A stretch of 51,846 nt of DNA from DASRHY01 sp046765875. Its GTDB lineage: Bacteria > Actinomycetota > Actinomycetes > Propionibacteriales > Kribbellaceae. Of this stretch, positions 14,848 through 23,567 are shown one piece after another. The stretch is taken from the NCBI GenBank assembly GCA_046765875.1, contig JBKPSJ010000011.1, forward strand, positions 1 to 51,846. Reading direction: 5' to 3'. Below the pieces are notes generated by a model. It had not been told where the DNA came from and ran no database searches. It saw nothing but the letters and a program-made list of their open reading frames with translations. Position numbers and translations under genes: made by a program. How positions within the stretch are numbered: position 1 is the first letter of the stretch; each line of letters begins with the position of its first letter.

Positions 14848-16151
14848 GGCCGCCTCCTCGACACGACCACGCCAGCCACGACTCCGGCCACCGAGGCCGC
14901 CAGCGCTCCGAGCACCCGGTGCTGTAGGCGAACTCGCCGCTGGATCTCCGCGTACGGCGTGGTCGAGAACGACACCAGCTCGTACCGCGACACGTAGAGG
15001 TCTGGAAGCCGGCGTTCCAACCCGTGCTCAAATCGCTTGGAAACACGAAACACCGGCGAGGCGACCTTGTCCCGCATCTCGACGAAGTTCGCCAGGGCCA
15101 TGTCGGCGATCGCCTCGGTGTTGTCCCGCCGGCGCATCTCGAACAACGGCAGCGCGTCCGACCAGTCGCCGCCGGCCGCGTCCAGGCAGCGGTCCAGCTC
15201 GACGACGTCCTCGAACCCGCAGTTCGCACCCTGACCGTAGAACGGCACGATCGCATGCGCCGCGTCGCCGATCAGCCCGGCCCGGCCGTGCACCTGCCAC
15301 GGTCGTACGTGGACCGTGCCGAGCAGGCCGATCGGGTTGTGCTGGTAGTCGTCGACCAGCGCCGGCATCAGCGGTACGACGTCGGAATACACCTCGCCGA
15401 AGTGTCGCTCGATAGCCGCCGGGCTGCTCAGCGAGGCGAAGCTGGAGGTGCCGCCGTTCGGCCAGAACAGTGTGCAGGTGAACGACCGGTCCGGGTTCGG
15501 CAGCGCGATCATCATCGACGTACCGCGCGGCCAGATGTGCAGCGCGCCCGGGTCGAACGCGAACTCGCCGCCGGCCGCGGGGATGGTCAGCTCCTTGTAC
15601 CCGTAGTCGAGGAAGTCGAGCGTCTCGGTCAGCTCACCGGCGGCGAGCAACTGGCCGCGGACAGCCGAGCCGGCCCCGTCGGCGCCGAGCACCACATCCG
15701 CATCGGCCTGCGCCTGGCCGGCAGGGGTCTCGAACGTCATCGCACCGGTCTTCACATCCAGCCCGGTCAGCCGGTGCTCGAAGTGCACCGGTACGCCGGG
15801 AAGCGCGTCGAGCAGGGCGTTGTTGAGCGCGCCGCGGCTGATCGAGTTGATCGCCCGGTCGCCTGACAGGCTGTACGGCTGGAAGTCCAGTTCACCGGAC
15901 ACCGCGTGGATCATCCGGCCGCGCATCGGCAGCGCCCCGGCCATCACGCGCCGGTCCAGATCGATCCGGCGCAACGCGTCCAGACCGCGTTCGGAGATCG
16001 CCAGGTTGATCGACCGGCCGCGCTCGGCCTGCCCGGTACGGGGGTCCGGCCGGCGCTCGTACAGGCTGACGTTCAGCCCGCGCCGGGCCAGGTAGCAGGC
16101 CAGCAGTGAACCGGTCAGCCCCGCCCCGACGATCGCGACCCGCTCAGCCAT
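14844..16151 (-). CDS. Kynurenine 3-monooxygenase (FAD)
   Basis: A 435-residue flavoprotein hydroxylase (EC 1.14.13.9) making 3-hydroxykynurenine. The N-terminal GxGxxG dinucleotide site is VAIVGAGLTGSLLACYLARRG; RGRSINLAISERGL is characteristic of KMO; the second FAD motif is GLIGDAAHAIVPFYGQGANCGFED. The C-terminus ends in a hydrophobic helix (about 408-429) like the membrane-associated tail of other KMOs. Its stop overlaps the aldehyde dehydrogenase start. A 103-base gap with hairpins separates it from kynureninase upstream. Confidence 0.95.
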   Translation of the reverse strand: MAERVAIVGAGLTGSLLACYLARRGLNVSLYERRPDPRTGQAERGRSINLAISERGLDALRRIDLDRRVMAGALPMRGRMIHAVSGELDFQPYSLSGDRAINSISRGALNNALLDALPGVPVHFEHRLTGLDVKTGAMTFETPAGQAQADADVVLGADGAGSAVRGQLLAAGELTETLDFLDYGYKELTIPAAGGEFAFDPGALHIWPRGTSMMIALPNPDRSFTCTLFWPNGGTSSFASLSSPAAIERHFGEVYSDVVPLMPALVDDYQHNPIGLLGTVHVRPWQVHGRAGLIGDAAHAIVPFYGQGANCGFEDVVELDRCLDAAGGDWSDALPLFEMRRRDNTEAIADMALANFVEMRDKVASPVFRVSKRFEHGLERRLPDLYVSRYELVSFSTTPYAEIQRRVRLQHRVLGALAASVAGVVAGVVVSRRRP

Positions 16152-16180
16152 GCCGCCAGGCTATGCGACGTGTCCACTTG

Positions 16181-16251
16181 TGCGGTCAGAATTCCCGCCC
16201 GTCGCGGGGCTGGCCGCTCAAGGCCAGCCGGGGTGTGGGGATTGTGACCGC
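16181..16251. repeat. Nested inverted repeats between kynureninase and kynurenine monooxygenase
   Basis: An inner perfect hairpin has 8-base arms GGCTGGCC (16208-16215) and GGCCAGCC (16222-16229). It is flanked by outer arms TGCGGTCAGAATTCCC (16181-16196) and GGGATTGTGACCGCA (16237-16251), which pair except for a short bulge. A third pairing, CCCGC/GCGGG, lies between. The element begins 3 bases past the kynureninase stop, so it may be a partial terminator or attenuator inside the operon. Confidence 0.5.
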
Positions 16252-16254
16252 AGG

Positions 16255-17478
16255 TCAGGCCGGATAGAGGTCTGCCAGCGCGGACGCCGCGCGCCAGCAG
16301 TCGTGGTACGAGGAGTACAGCGGCACCGGCGCCAGCCGGATCACGTCCGGCTCGCGCGAATCGGCGATCACGCCGTACGAGTCCCGCAACCGGCGCGACA
16401 ACTCCCCCGCACTGTCAGGCACGCGCAGGGACAGCTGCGCACCGCGTTCGGCAGGCGTGATGACCTGCAAGCCGACCGTCGAGGAGAGCAGCGACTCCAG
16501 ATAGCCGGTCAGCCGGATGCTCCGCTCGTGCAATGGCGGCATCCCGACCTTGTCGAAGATCTCCAGCGAGGTACGGACCGGGCCCATCGAGAAGATCGGC
16601 GGGTTCGACACCTGCCAGGCCTCGACGGTGGCCGGCGGGCGGCACTCCGGCTCCATCTCGAACCGGGTTGCCTCCTCGGTGCTCCACCACCCCTCGAACC
16701 GCGGCAGCGCGGTGCCGTGGTGCCGGGCGTGGACGAAGGCGCCCGCGAGCGCGCCGGGACCCGAGTTCAGGTACTTGTACGAGCACCAGGCGGCGAAATC
16801 GACGTCCCAGTCGTGCAACGCCAGCGGTACGTTGCCGGCGGCGTGCGCCAAGTCCCAGCCGACGACAGCACCGGCCGCGTGCCCGGCAGCGGTGATCGCC
16901 GGAATGTCCATCAGCTGGCCGGTCAGATAGTTCACCCCGCCGAGCATGACCAGCGCGACGGTGTCGTCGAACACGATGTCCTCGGTCCGCAGTGTGTCCT
17001 CACCGGGCCGTGGCGTCAGCCGCACCACCGCGTCGGCCGGATCGAGCCCGTGGAACCGCACCTGGCTGCGAACCGCGTAACTGTCCGATGGGAACGCCGA
17101 GTCCTCGATCACGATCCGCGTACGCCGTCCCGCCGGCCGGTAGAACGACACCAGCAGCAGGTGCAGGTTGACCGTCAGTGAGTTCATCACCACGGTCTCC
17201 GACGGCAGCGCACCGACCAGCCGCGCGGCCGGCTCGGTCAGCAGCGCGTGGTACGGCAACCAGGGCCGGCCGCCCTCGTGGTGTCCCTCGACCCCGAGCC
17301 GGGCCCATGCGTCCAGGTCTGCGAGCAACTCGTCCCGGGTCGCCTTCGGCTGCAACCCGAGCGAGTTGCCGGCGAAGTACGCCATCTCCGGGTACGCACC
17401 GTCGTACGGCGGGATGTGAAACAGGTCGCGGTGCCCCGGGTCGGCCGCGTCCCGTTCGAGTGCCTCAGACTCGGTCAC
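16255..17478 (-). CDS. kynU: Kynureninase
   Basis: A 407-residue PLP enzyme (EC 3.7.1.3) cleaving kynurenine or 3-hydroxykynurenine to (3-hydroxy)anthranilate and alanine. The N-terminal AYFAGNSLGLQPK, the conserved GWDLAHAAGN with the PLP-contact aspartate, and the PLP lysine in WCSYKYLNSGPG followed by RFEGWWS are diagnostic. Its GTG start shares GTGA with the stop of glgC upstream, which is an unexpected coupling to a glycogen gene. The N-terminus has the length usual in the family, so this start is sound. Confidence 0.95.
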   Translation of the reverse strand: MTESEALERDAADPGHRDLFHIPPYDGAYPEMAYFAGNSLGLQPKATRDELLADLDAWARLGVEGHHEGGRPWLPYHALLTEPAARLVGALPSETVVMNSLTVNLHLLLVSFYRPAGRRTRIVIEDSAFPSDSYAVRSQVRFHGLDPADAVVRLTPRPGEDTLRTEDIVFDDTVALVMLGGVNYLTGQLMDIPAITAAGHAAGAVVGWDLAHAAGNVPLALHDWDVDFAAWCSYKYLNSGPGALAGAFVHARHHGTALPRFEGWWSTEEATRFEMEPECRPPATVEAWQVSNPPIFSMGPVRTSLEIFDKVGMPPLHERSIRLTGYLESLLSSTVGLQVITPAERGAQLSLRVPDSAGELSRRLRDSYGVIADSREPDVIRLAPVPLYSSYHDCWRAASALADLYPA

Positions 17479-18737
17479 GTCGCTTCAACGGCTGCGCGCT
17501 TGACAGCTGCCGGCTCGGCCACCGCCTGGTCCTTGCCGAGTACGGTGATCCCGCCCTTGCTGATGGTGTATCCGGCGGCCCGGTCGGCCTCGGGGTCGTA
17601 CCCGATCTCCGCGTTCGCCGGGACCACGATGTTCTTGTCGAGGATCACGTTCTTGAGCTTGGCGCCGCGCCCGACCCAGCAGTTGTCCATGACCACGCAA
17701 CGCTCGAGTTGCGCACCGGGCAGTACGGTGACGTTCGCACCGATCACAGAGTCCTCGACGGTGGCGCCGGAGATCACCGAGCCGCCGCAGACGATCGACT
17801 CGCCGACGGTCGCGTCGTCGGTGAACTTGGCGCCGGGAAACTGCGGGTGTGAGGTGTAGATCGGCCAGTCGTTGTTGTACAGGTTGAACACCGGCTGGAT
17901 CGAGACCAGGTCCATGTGCGCCTCGTGGTACGAGTCCAGCGTCCCGACGTCGCGCCAGTACGACTTATCGCGCTCCAGAGCGCCGGGCACGTCGTTGTCG
18001 GCGAAGTCGTACACGTTCGCCCTGCCCTGGTCCACCATCATCGGCACGATGTCGCCGCCCATGTCGTGCCGCGACGAGGAGTGGGCGGCGTCCGCGAGGA
18101 GCGCCTCGACCAGCACGTCGGTGTTGAACACGTAGTTGCCCATCGAGGCGAACGTCTCGTCAGGCGAGTCCGGCAGGCCCGGCGGGTCGGGCGGCTTCTC
18201 CAGGAAGTCCTCGATCCGCACCCCGTCCTGGGCGGTCTTGATCACGCCGAACTCCGACGCGCCGGACCGCGGCACCCGGATCCCGGCGACGGTCACTCCG
18301 GCGCCGAACTCCAGGTGCGCCTGCACCATCTGCGAGGCGTCCATCCGGTACACGTGGTCGGCACCGAACACGACGATGACGTCCGGCCGGTGGTCCTTGA
18401 TCAGGTTCAGCGACTGGTAGATCGCGTCCGCGCTGCCCTGGTACCACTGCGGGCCGAGCCGCTGCTGTGCCGGCACCGGGGTGACGAAGTTGCCCAGCAT
18501 CGTCGACATCCGCCAGGTCACCGAGATGTGCCGGTCCAGCGAATGCGACTTGTACTGGGTGAGCACGCACAGGCTGCGATACCCCGCGTTCACCAGGTTC
18601 GACAGTACGAAGTCGATCAGCCGGTAACTGCCACCGAACGGGACGGCCGGTTTGGCCCGGTCCGCCGTGAGCGGCATCAGCCGCTTGCCCTCGCCCCCGG
18701 CGAGCACGATCCCCAGAACCTTTGGTGCCTTCGCCAT
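17475..18737 (-). CDS. glgC: Glucose-1-phosphate adenylyltransferase
   Basis: A 420-residue ADP-glucose pyrophosphorylase (EC 2.7.7.27) making ADP-glucose from glucose-1-phosphate and ATP. The nucleotide site is LAGGEGKRLMPLTADRAKPAVPFGG; WYQGSADAIYQ, GADHVYRMD and FLEKPPDPPG are the expected sites; the C-terminal left-handed beta helix (about 290-400) has hexapeptide repeats such as GGSVISGATVEDSVIGANV. In mycobacteria glgC is next to and divergent from glgA; here glgA is 11 kb away and glgC is the first gene of a stop-start coupled series into kynU. A large palindrome lies 12 bases upstream of its ATG. Confidence 0.95.
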   Translation of the reverse strand: MAKAPKVLGIVLAGGEGKRLMPLTADRAKPAVPFGGSYRLIDFVLSNLVNAGYRSLCVLTQYKSHSLDRHISVTWRMSTMLGNFVTPVPAQQRLGPQWYQGSADAIYQSLNLIKDHRPDVIVVFGADHVYRMDASQMVQAHLEFGAGVTVAGIRVPRSGASEFGVIKTAQDGVRIEDFLEKPPDPPGLPDSPDETFASMGNYVFNTDVLVEALLADAAHSSSRHDMGGDIVPMMVDQGRANVYDFADNDVPGALERDKSYWRDVGTLDSYHEAHMDLVSIQPVFNLYNNDWPIYTSHPQFPGAKFTDDATVGESIVCGGSVISGATVEDSVIGANVTVLPGAQLERCVVMDNCWVGRGAKLKNVILDKNIVVPANAEIGYDPEADRAAGYTISKGGITVLGKDQAVAEPAAVKRAAVEAT

Positions 18738-18749
18738 GACCCGACACTA

Positions 18750-18800
18750 GGGCCTGTCGTTCGGGTCCTGCCAGCACGGCAGGACCCGAATGGCAGGGCC
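18750..18800. repeat. Large imperfect palindrome between divergent glgC and an acetyltransferase gene
   Basis: Two 23-base arms (18750-18772 and 18778-18800) pair at 22 positions, including two G-T pairs, around a 5-base loop. Thirteen pairs next to the loop are perfect. It sits between two diverging genes, so it is not an ordinary terminator. It would be in the glgC leader if transcription starts beyond 18800, or act as an operator or cruciform. Confidence 0.6.
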
Positions 18801-18854
18801 TGGGCGGCGCGGGGCCGGTCTGATCGCGGATTCTGGGTGTCGGACACTTGTCGC

Positions 18855-19391
18855 ATGCCTGTGCTCGTCCAGCCGACCACCGCCGTTCACCGGTCGTTCC
18901 TCGCCGCCTGGGACGAGCTCGACGACGGCGACGACCGCTGGATGGGCGTGTACGTCGCCGATGAGGACCGCACCCGCCGTCAGCTCGCCGAACCGGCCGA
19001 GTTCGAGCGGTACGTCGAGGACCTCAAGCGTGACGCGCTGCCCGCCGCGGCCCGGCCGCCGGACTGGGTCCCGGCCACGATGCTGTGGTACGTCGACGGC
19101 GACGAGTGGCTCGGCCGGTTGTCGATCCGGCACCAGCTGACCCGGTTCCTGCTCGAGATCGGCGGCCACATCGGGTACGTCGTACGCCCGTCGGCGCGGC
19201 GCAAGGGTTACGCAACGGCGATGCTGGCCGAGTCGCTGCCGATCGCGGCCGGACTCGGTATCGATCCGGCACTGGTCACCTGCGACACCGACAACAACGC
19301 CTCCCGCAAGGTGATCGAGGCCTGCGGCGGCGAGTTCGAGGACCAGCGCAACGGCAAACTCCGCTACTGGGTCCCCACCCAGCTGCGTTAG
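18855..19391 (+). CDS. GNAT-family N-acetyltransferase
   Basis: A 178-residue GCN5-type acetyltransferase. Acetyl-CoA-binding motif A is GYVVRPSARRKGYATAMLAE (R/QxxGxA pattern) and the C-terminal part has TCDTDNNASRKVIEACGGEFED, the usual N-asn and beta-bulge region. Substrate unknown. The ATG at 18855 starts the conserved region; no Shine-Dalgarno site is visible, so the message may be leaderless or nearly so. It is divergent from glgC, and its stop overlaps that of the convergent dehydrogenase by a few bases. Confidence 0.85.
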   Translation: MPVLVQPTTAVHRSFLAAWDELDDGDDRWMGVYVADEDRTRRQLAEPAEFERYVEDLKRDALPAAARPPDWVPATMLWYVDGDEWLGRLSIRHQLTRFLLEIGGHIGYVVRPSARRKGYATAMLAESLPIAAGLGIDPALVTCDTDNNASRKVIEACGGEFEDQRNGKLRYWVPTQLR

Positions 19392-20317
19392 AGCGTCACG
19401 ACCGCCTTGACGAAGCCCGGCGGCTTGGTTTCGAGTGCCTCGAAGGCTGCACCGGCCTCCTCCAGCGGGTAGCTGTGGGTGACCAGGTCGGAGGCCCGCA
19501 GCCGTCCGGCCGCCAGCAGGTTCAGCGCGGCCCGGGTGGACGCAGCCAACCGGTGCCGGTCGCGCACGTGCGCGTTGACAACGTCGAGTGCCTTCCAGTT
19601 CCAGGCCCTGACGTCGACCGCGCGTGACGGTGCCTGGTGGTAGCCGAGGATCGACACCGTGCCCTGCTCGGCGGCGAGCCTGGTGGCCTGGTCGAGCCCT
19701 GGCTGGGTCCCGCTGGCCTCGACCACGAGCTCGAACGCCTCGCCGTCGAGCGCCGAGTCGTCCGGTGCCAGCGCCCGGGTGGCGCCGCTGCGCACGGCCA
19801 CGTCCCGGGCATCCGCCCGCGGGTCGATCGCCCACACCGCGGCGGTCGGACTCGCAGCCAGCAACTGCACCATCACCAGTCCCATGAACCCGAGGCCGAC
19901 AACCACCGTCCGTGCACCGGGCTCCGGCACGGCGCGCCGGTACCCCTCGACGACACAGCCGAGCGGCTCCCCGAGCGCCAGGTCGACGCCGGGCGGCGCC
20001 GGCACGACGTCCGCGGGATCGGCGTACACGTAGTCGGCCAGCGACGGCACCAGCCTGCCCGTGACCGGCTGTCCCGGCTCCAGGCCGCCGACGCCGGAAC
20101 CGACGCTGTGGATCGTGCCGAACGGCTCGTGCCCGACCTCGATCGGCGGATCGCCGGCGGCTGGACCGTTCCGCCAGTCGGCCAGTTCACTCGCACAAAT
20201 GCCGACCTGGCGCACCCTGACCAGCACCTGTCCGGCCGATGGCGGTGCGAACTGTTGCTGGCGCACCGAGACTGTTCTGGACCCGCTGATCTGGGCAACC
20301 CTGCCGGTTACGGTCAT
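19388..20317 (-). CDS. Zinc-dependent medium-chain alcohol/sorbitol dehydrogenase-like protein
   Basis: A 309-residue MDR-superfamily dehydrogenase, somewhat shorter than usual. The catalytic zinc region is VGICASELADW with GHEPFGTIHSVGSGV; the nucleotide site is VVVGLGFMGLVMVQLLAA. The four structural zinc cysteines of classical members are absent. It probably oxidises a polyol or sugar, or reduces a keto sugar acid, in the sugar island. Its ATG overlaps the TGA of the dehydratase gene (ATGA), so it is the last gene of the island's operon. Confidence 0.85.
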   Translation of the reverse strand: MTVTGRVAQISGSRTVSVRQQQFAPPSAGQVLVRVRQVGICASELADWRNGPAAGDPPIEVGHEPFGTIHSVGSGVGGLEPGQPVTGRLVPSLADYVYADPADVVPAPPGVDLALGEPLGCVVEGYRRAVPEPGARTVVVGLGFMGLVMVQLLAASPTAAVWAIDPRADARDVAVRSGATRALAPDDSALDGEAFELVVEASGTQPGLDQATRLAAEQGTVSILGYHQAPSRAVDVRAWNWKALDVVNAHVRDRHRLAASTRAALNLLAAGRLRASDLVTHSYPLEEAGAAFEALETKPPGFVKAVVTL

Positions 20318-21465
20318 GTCGACAACTCCACCACGGCCGCAATGCCGTCGGGGTCGGCGTACCGGGCCAGTCGGTCCGGGTCGAGCCGGACGCCGCGCCC
20401 GGGCCGGTCCGGGATCGCGAGCAGGCCGTCGTCGTCCAGATTCCAGCGCTCGGCGGTGATGTCGTCGACGTACGGCGACCCGGCGATGTACTCGACCAGG
20501 TCGGTGCCGGGCAGCGCGGATGCGAGCTGGAGGTCGGCAGCCAGCCCGATCGCGGTGTTCCACCCGTGCGGGATCAGCCGGATCCCGCTGTCGTAGGCCG
20601 TCCAGCCGATCCGGCGCTGCTCGCTCAGACCGCCGACCTTCGTCGTGTCGGGCTGGACCACGTCGAGCGCGTGTCCCTGCAGCCACGGCTGGAAGCTCTG
20701 CCGCCGGGTCAGCACCTCGCCGGCCGCGATGTCGACCCGGCTGGCCCGGCGCAGTGCGGTGTAATCCTCGATCAGGTCCGGGCGCAGCGGCTCCTCGAAC
20801 CAATGCACTCCATAGCCGGCGAGCATGCCCGCGGTGCGCAGTGCCCAGCTGTACCCGTGCGGCCAGAACGCGTCGCTGCCACCGGCGTCCACCATCAGCA
20901 GCGCGTCGTCCCCGACCGCGGCACGAGCGGCGGCAACGATCCGCTCGTCCATCGCCTCGCTGTCGCGGCCGAAGGGACCCCAGCCGATCTTGAACGCGGT
21001 GAACCCGTCCGAGCAAACCGCGCGCAGCCGGTCGGTGAGCGGGTCCGGCTGGTCCATCAACAGCGACGCATACGGCCGGACCCGGTCGCGGTACCGTCCG
21101 CCGAGCAGCCGCCCGACCGGCTGGCCGGTGACCTGTCCGAACAGGTCCCACAGGGCGACGTCGATGCCGCTGATCGTGTGCGTGACCGAGCCGCCGCGTC
21201 CGAGCCAGAAGGTGCTCTGGTGCAGCTTCTCGCTCAGCCGCTCCGGCTCCAGCGCCGACTCACCGGCGTACAGGGGTTCGAGCAGGTCGAGTGCGGCCCG
21301 CACCAGCTCATGACCGGTGAACACACTGCCGACGCCGGTCAGTCCCTCGTCGGTCCGGACCAGCACCAGCGTGTGCACCGCGTCGTCGGGTCGCAGTTCC
21401 TCGCTCCATCCGCCGGCCGGCGTGGCCCCGGTCAGCCCCACCGCCCGCATCCCCGTGATCTTCAT
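20314..21465 (-). CDS. Enolase-superfamily sugar acid dehydratase (mandelate racemase/MLE family)
   Basis: A 383-residue protein with an N-terminal capping domain and a TIM barrel. The barrel shows the KxG-type site FKIGWGPF, metal ligands in MVDAGGSDAFW, WFEEPLRPD and AAGEVLTRR, and the histidine in IPHGWNTAIG that marks the mandelate racemase/sugar acid dehydratase subgroup. The likely reaction is loss of water from an aldonic or uronic acid to give a 2-keto-3-deoxy acid. It is coupled by ATGA at both ends to a GH13 protein and a zinc dehydrogenase, which points to oxidative sugar breakdown. Confidence 0.88.
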   Translation of the reverse strand: MKITGMRAVGLTGATPAGGWSEELRPDDAVHTLVLVRTDEGLTGVGSVFTGHELVRAALDLLEPLYAGESALEPERLSEKLHQSTFWLGRGGSVTHTISGIDVALWDLFGQVTGQPVGRLLGGRYRDRVRPYASLLMDQPDPLTDRLRAVCSDGFTAFKIGWGPFGRDSEAMDERIVAAARAAVGDDALLMVDAGGSDAFWPHGYSWALRTAGMLAGYGVHWFEEPLRPDLIEDYTALRRASRVDIAAGEVLTRRQSFQPWLQGHALDVVQPDTTKVGGLSEQRRIGWTAYDSGIRLIPHGWNTAIGLAADLQLASALPGTDLVEYIAGSPYVDDITAERWNLDDDGLLAIPDRPGRGVRLDPDRLARYADPDGIAAVVELST

Positions 21466-23567
21466 CTGATCGTCACCTCATACGGACCGAGCCGGTACGT
21501 CGCACCGTCATCGACCGAGCACGACACCGGTGAGGCGGACAGGTTGACCAGGACAAGGCTCACCCGATCGCCTGCACCCAACCGCACGGCAAAGACCGAC
21601 TCGTTGCTCACAGCAACGTCATGGCGAACCTCGGGCAACTCCCGGCGTAGTCGTAGGTATCGACGGATCTCCGGCTCCATTCCGCTCTCGCCGCCGACGT
21701 ACGTCATGAACGCGCCTCCGCTCAGCGCGAAGACGGCCAGCAGCGCCTTGGCTGCGTCGAGACCGTACTGCTCGCGTCGCCACTTCTCACCGGGCAGTGG
21801 CCACCAGAACGTGTCGTGCGAGTCGATGTGGTGCGCGATCACCGAGCCGGGCGGGAGCACCGCGTTCCGGTCCCGGAACCAGGCCGCCAGTTCGCGCGCC
21901 GTCCGGATGCCGGCGCCCTCGCCATGACCGAGCACAGCGGGGATCAGCCATTGCTCGTCGTAGTTGTAGGTGACGTCCATGGCCTGCCGGAACAGCACAC
22001 CGGTCGGCTCGGTGTACAGCATCACCGAATCCTTGAGCCGCTTCAGCCGCGGTCGCAGCCGGTCGAACAACTCCAGGCAGCCGAGCGACGAGTAGCTCGC
22101 CCGTCCCCGCGTCGCCGTCGACCAGTTCGGCAGGTCGTTATAGGTCGGCGCGTCGATCCGGAACCCGTCCACGTCCAGCCGGCGGACCAGATCCTCCATC
22201 GACGCGCAGAAGTACTCCTGCCACTGAGGATTCGCAGCGTCGAACGCCTTGGTATAGATCCCGATGATCTCCTGCGCCGAGTCGCGCATGAACCATTCCG
22301 GATGCTCGTCGACCAGCGGATGCCGTTCGGGCGAGGTCATCCAGTACGGCTCGAAGTCGATGAGGTGACGCGCCCACGAGATCAGCTCGGCGGTCTTCGC
22401 AGCCGCGCTGGTTCCCTGGGACCGGGTGGTGTCATCGCCCAGCCGCGCGAACAACTTGCTGTCTCGTATGCGCTGCGCGGTCTGCGCCATGACCTCCTGA
22501 TCGATCACACCGTGCATGAGCACGTCGAGGACGACGCGCAGACCGCGCTGGTGACAGTCGGCGACAAGGCTCCGTAGTTCGGTCTCGTCGCCGTATGTCG
22601 TGTCGATGTCCGCGTAGTCGTGGACGTTGTAGCTCGGGTACGGCTGGCGCGGCATGATCTGCACTACGTCGTACCCGAGATCCGCGATTCGGTCCAGGTC
22701 GGCATGCAGTGCCCGCAGGCCGGCGTACGGCTCGTACGTGTAGCCCTGCCAGAACGGGGCCGAGCCGAGATGGACCTCGTAGATGTTCGCGGTCCGCGCC
22801 CAGTCCGACCGGTCCGCCGGTGTGCTGATGCCGAGCATCCGGTACCAGGACGGCACCAGCGCGCGGGTCTCCTCCCAGGTGGTGTCGAGGAGATCGAGGT
22901 GCAACGCCTCGTAGCGGATCGACTCGCCATCGGCCAGCCGTCCGGCCACGCCGGTGTCCAGTGTGACGTGGAGTCCGTCGCCGCCGCGGACCGTGCAGTG
23001 TCCGATCTCGGTCCGGCAGATCGGCCACACAACCATCGTGCGCGCGCCGTGATGCGCGGCCATCAACCCGGTCGAGCCCATGAACCCGCCGGCAGTCGAC
23101 ACGACCACCGGCTCGATCAGGTCGGCAAGGCGTACCCCCGGACGCAACTCGTTGCCCGGGGCCTCGATCAACCACTCGCCGGTCCCGGGGCAAGCGATCT
23201 CGAGCCGAAAGTCGCGTAGCGTTCCAGGCCCGGCAAGCTCGATGGCAACCGAGATCCGAGGATGGCGCTGCCGGATGGTGTACTCCCAGACCGCCGTCCA
23301 GTCGCCGACGCTGGTGACAACGGTGTAGACCTCTACCCCCCCGTCGAAGCGGTGCCCGACGGTGTCACCCGCGAGTTTGAACTCCGAGAGTGTGACGGTG
23401 TCGGCGTACCCGATTCCGCGTAGTGGCAGCCGTACCTCGCGCCCCTCGGTCACCACCGTTGCCGTCAGCACCAACGGCAGCTCACCGAGCGCCGAGGGAA
23501 GGCCGGTCGCCGGGTCCAGCCGGACGGCCGGGTCATGGTCGGCGTTGATCGTGGTCATCGTGGTCAT
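21462..23567 (-). CDS. Large divergent GH13 alpha-glycosidase with N-terminal beta domain
   Basis: A 701-residue glycosidase. Residues 1-235 form a beta-rich domain of unknown type. The GH13 barrel follows from about 265 (NIYEVHLGSAPFW). Catalytic residues are the nucleophile Asp in DGFRIDAPTYN, the acid Glu in LYTEPTG and Asp in HHIDSHDTFWW. Region I reads VVLDVLMHGV where most GH13 enzymes have DxxxNH: the Asn is replaced by Met. No signal peptide is seen, so it acts on imported sugar. The ATG overlaps the binding-protein stop (ATGA). The specificity is not predictable from sequence. Confidence 0.82.
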   Translation of the reverse strand: MTTMTTINADHDPAVRLDPATGLPSALGELPLVLTATVVTEGREVRLPLRGIGYADTVTLSEFKLAGDTVGHRFDGGVEVYTVVTSVGDWTAVWEYTIRQRHPRISVAIELAGPGTLRDFRLEIACPGTGEWLIEAPGNELRPGVRLADLIEPVVVSTAGGFMGSTGLMAAHHGARTMVVWPICRTEIGHCTVRGGDGLHVTLDTGVAGRLADGESIRYEALHLDLLDTTWEETRALVPSWYRMLGISTPADRSDWARTANIYEVHLGSAPFWQGYTYEPYAGLRALHADLDRIADLGYDVVQIMPRQPYPSYNVHDYADIDTTYGDETELRSLVADCHQRGLRVVLDVLMHGVIDQEVMAQTAQRIRDSKLFARLGDDTTRSQGTSAAAKTAELISWARHLIDFEPYWMTSPERHPLVDEHPEWFMRDSAQEIIGIYTKAFDAANPQWQEYFCASMEDLVRRLDVDGFRIDAPTYNDLPNWSTATRGRASYSSLGCLELFDRLRPRLKRLKDSVMLYTEPTGVLFRQAMDVTYNYDEQWLIPAVLGHGEGAGIRTARELAAWFRDRNAVLPPGSVIAHHIDSHDTFWWPLPGEKWRREQYGLDAAKALLAVFALSGGAFMTYVGGESGMEPEIRRYLRLRRELPEVRHDVAVSNESVFAVRLGAGDRVSLVLVNLSASPVSCSVDDGATYRLGPYEVTIR

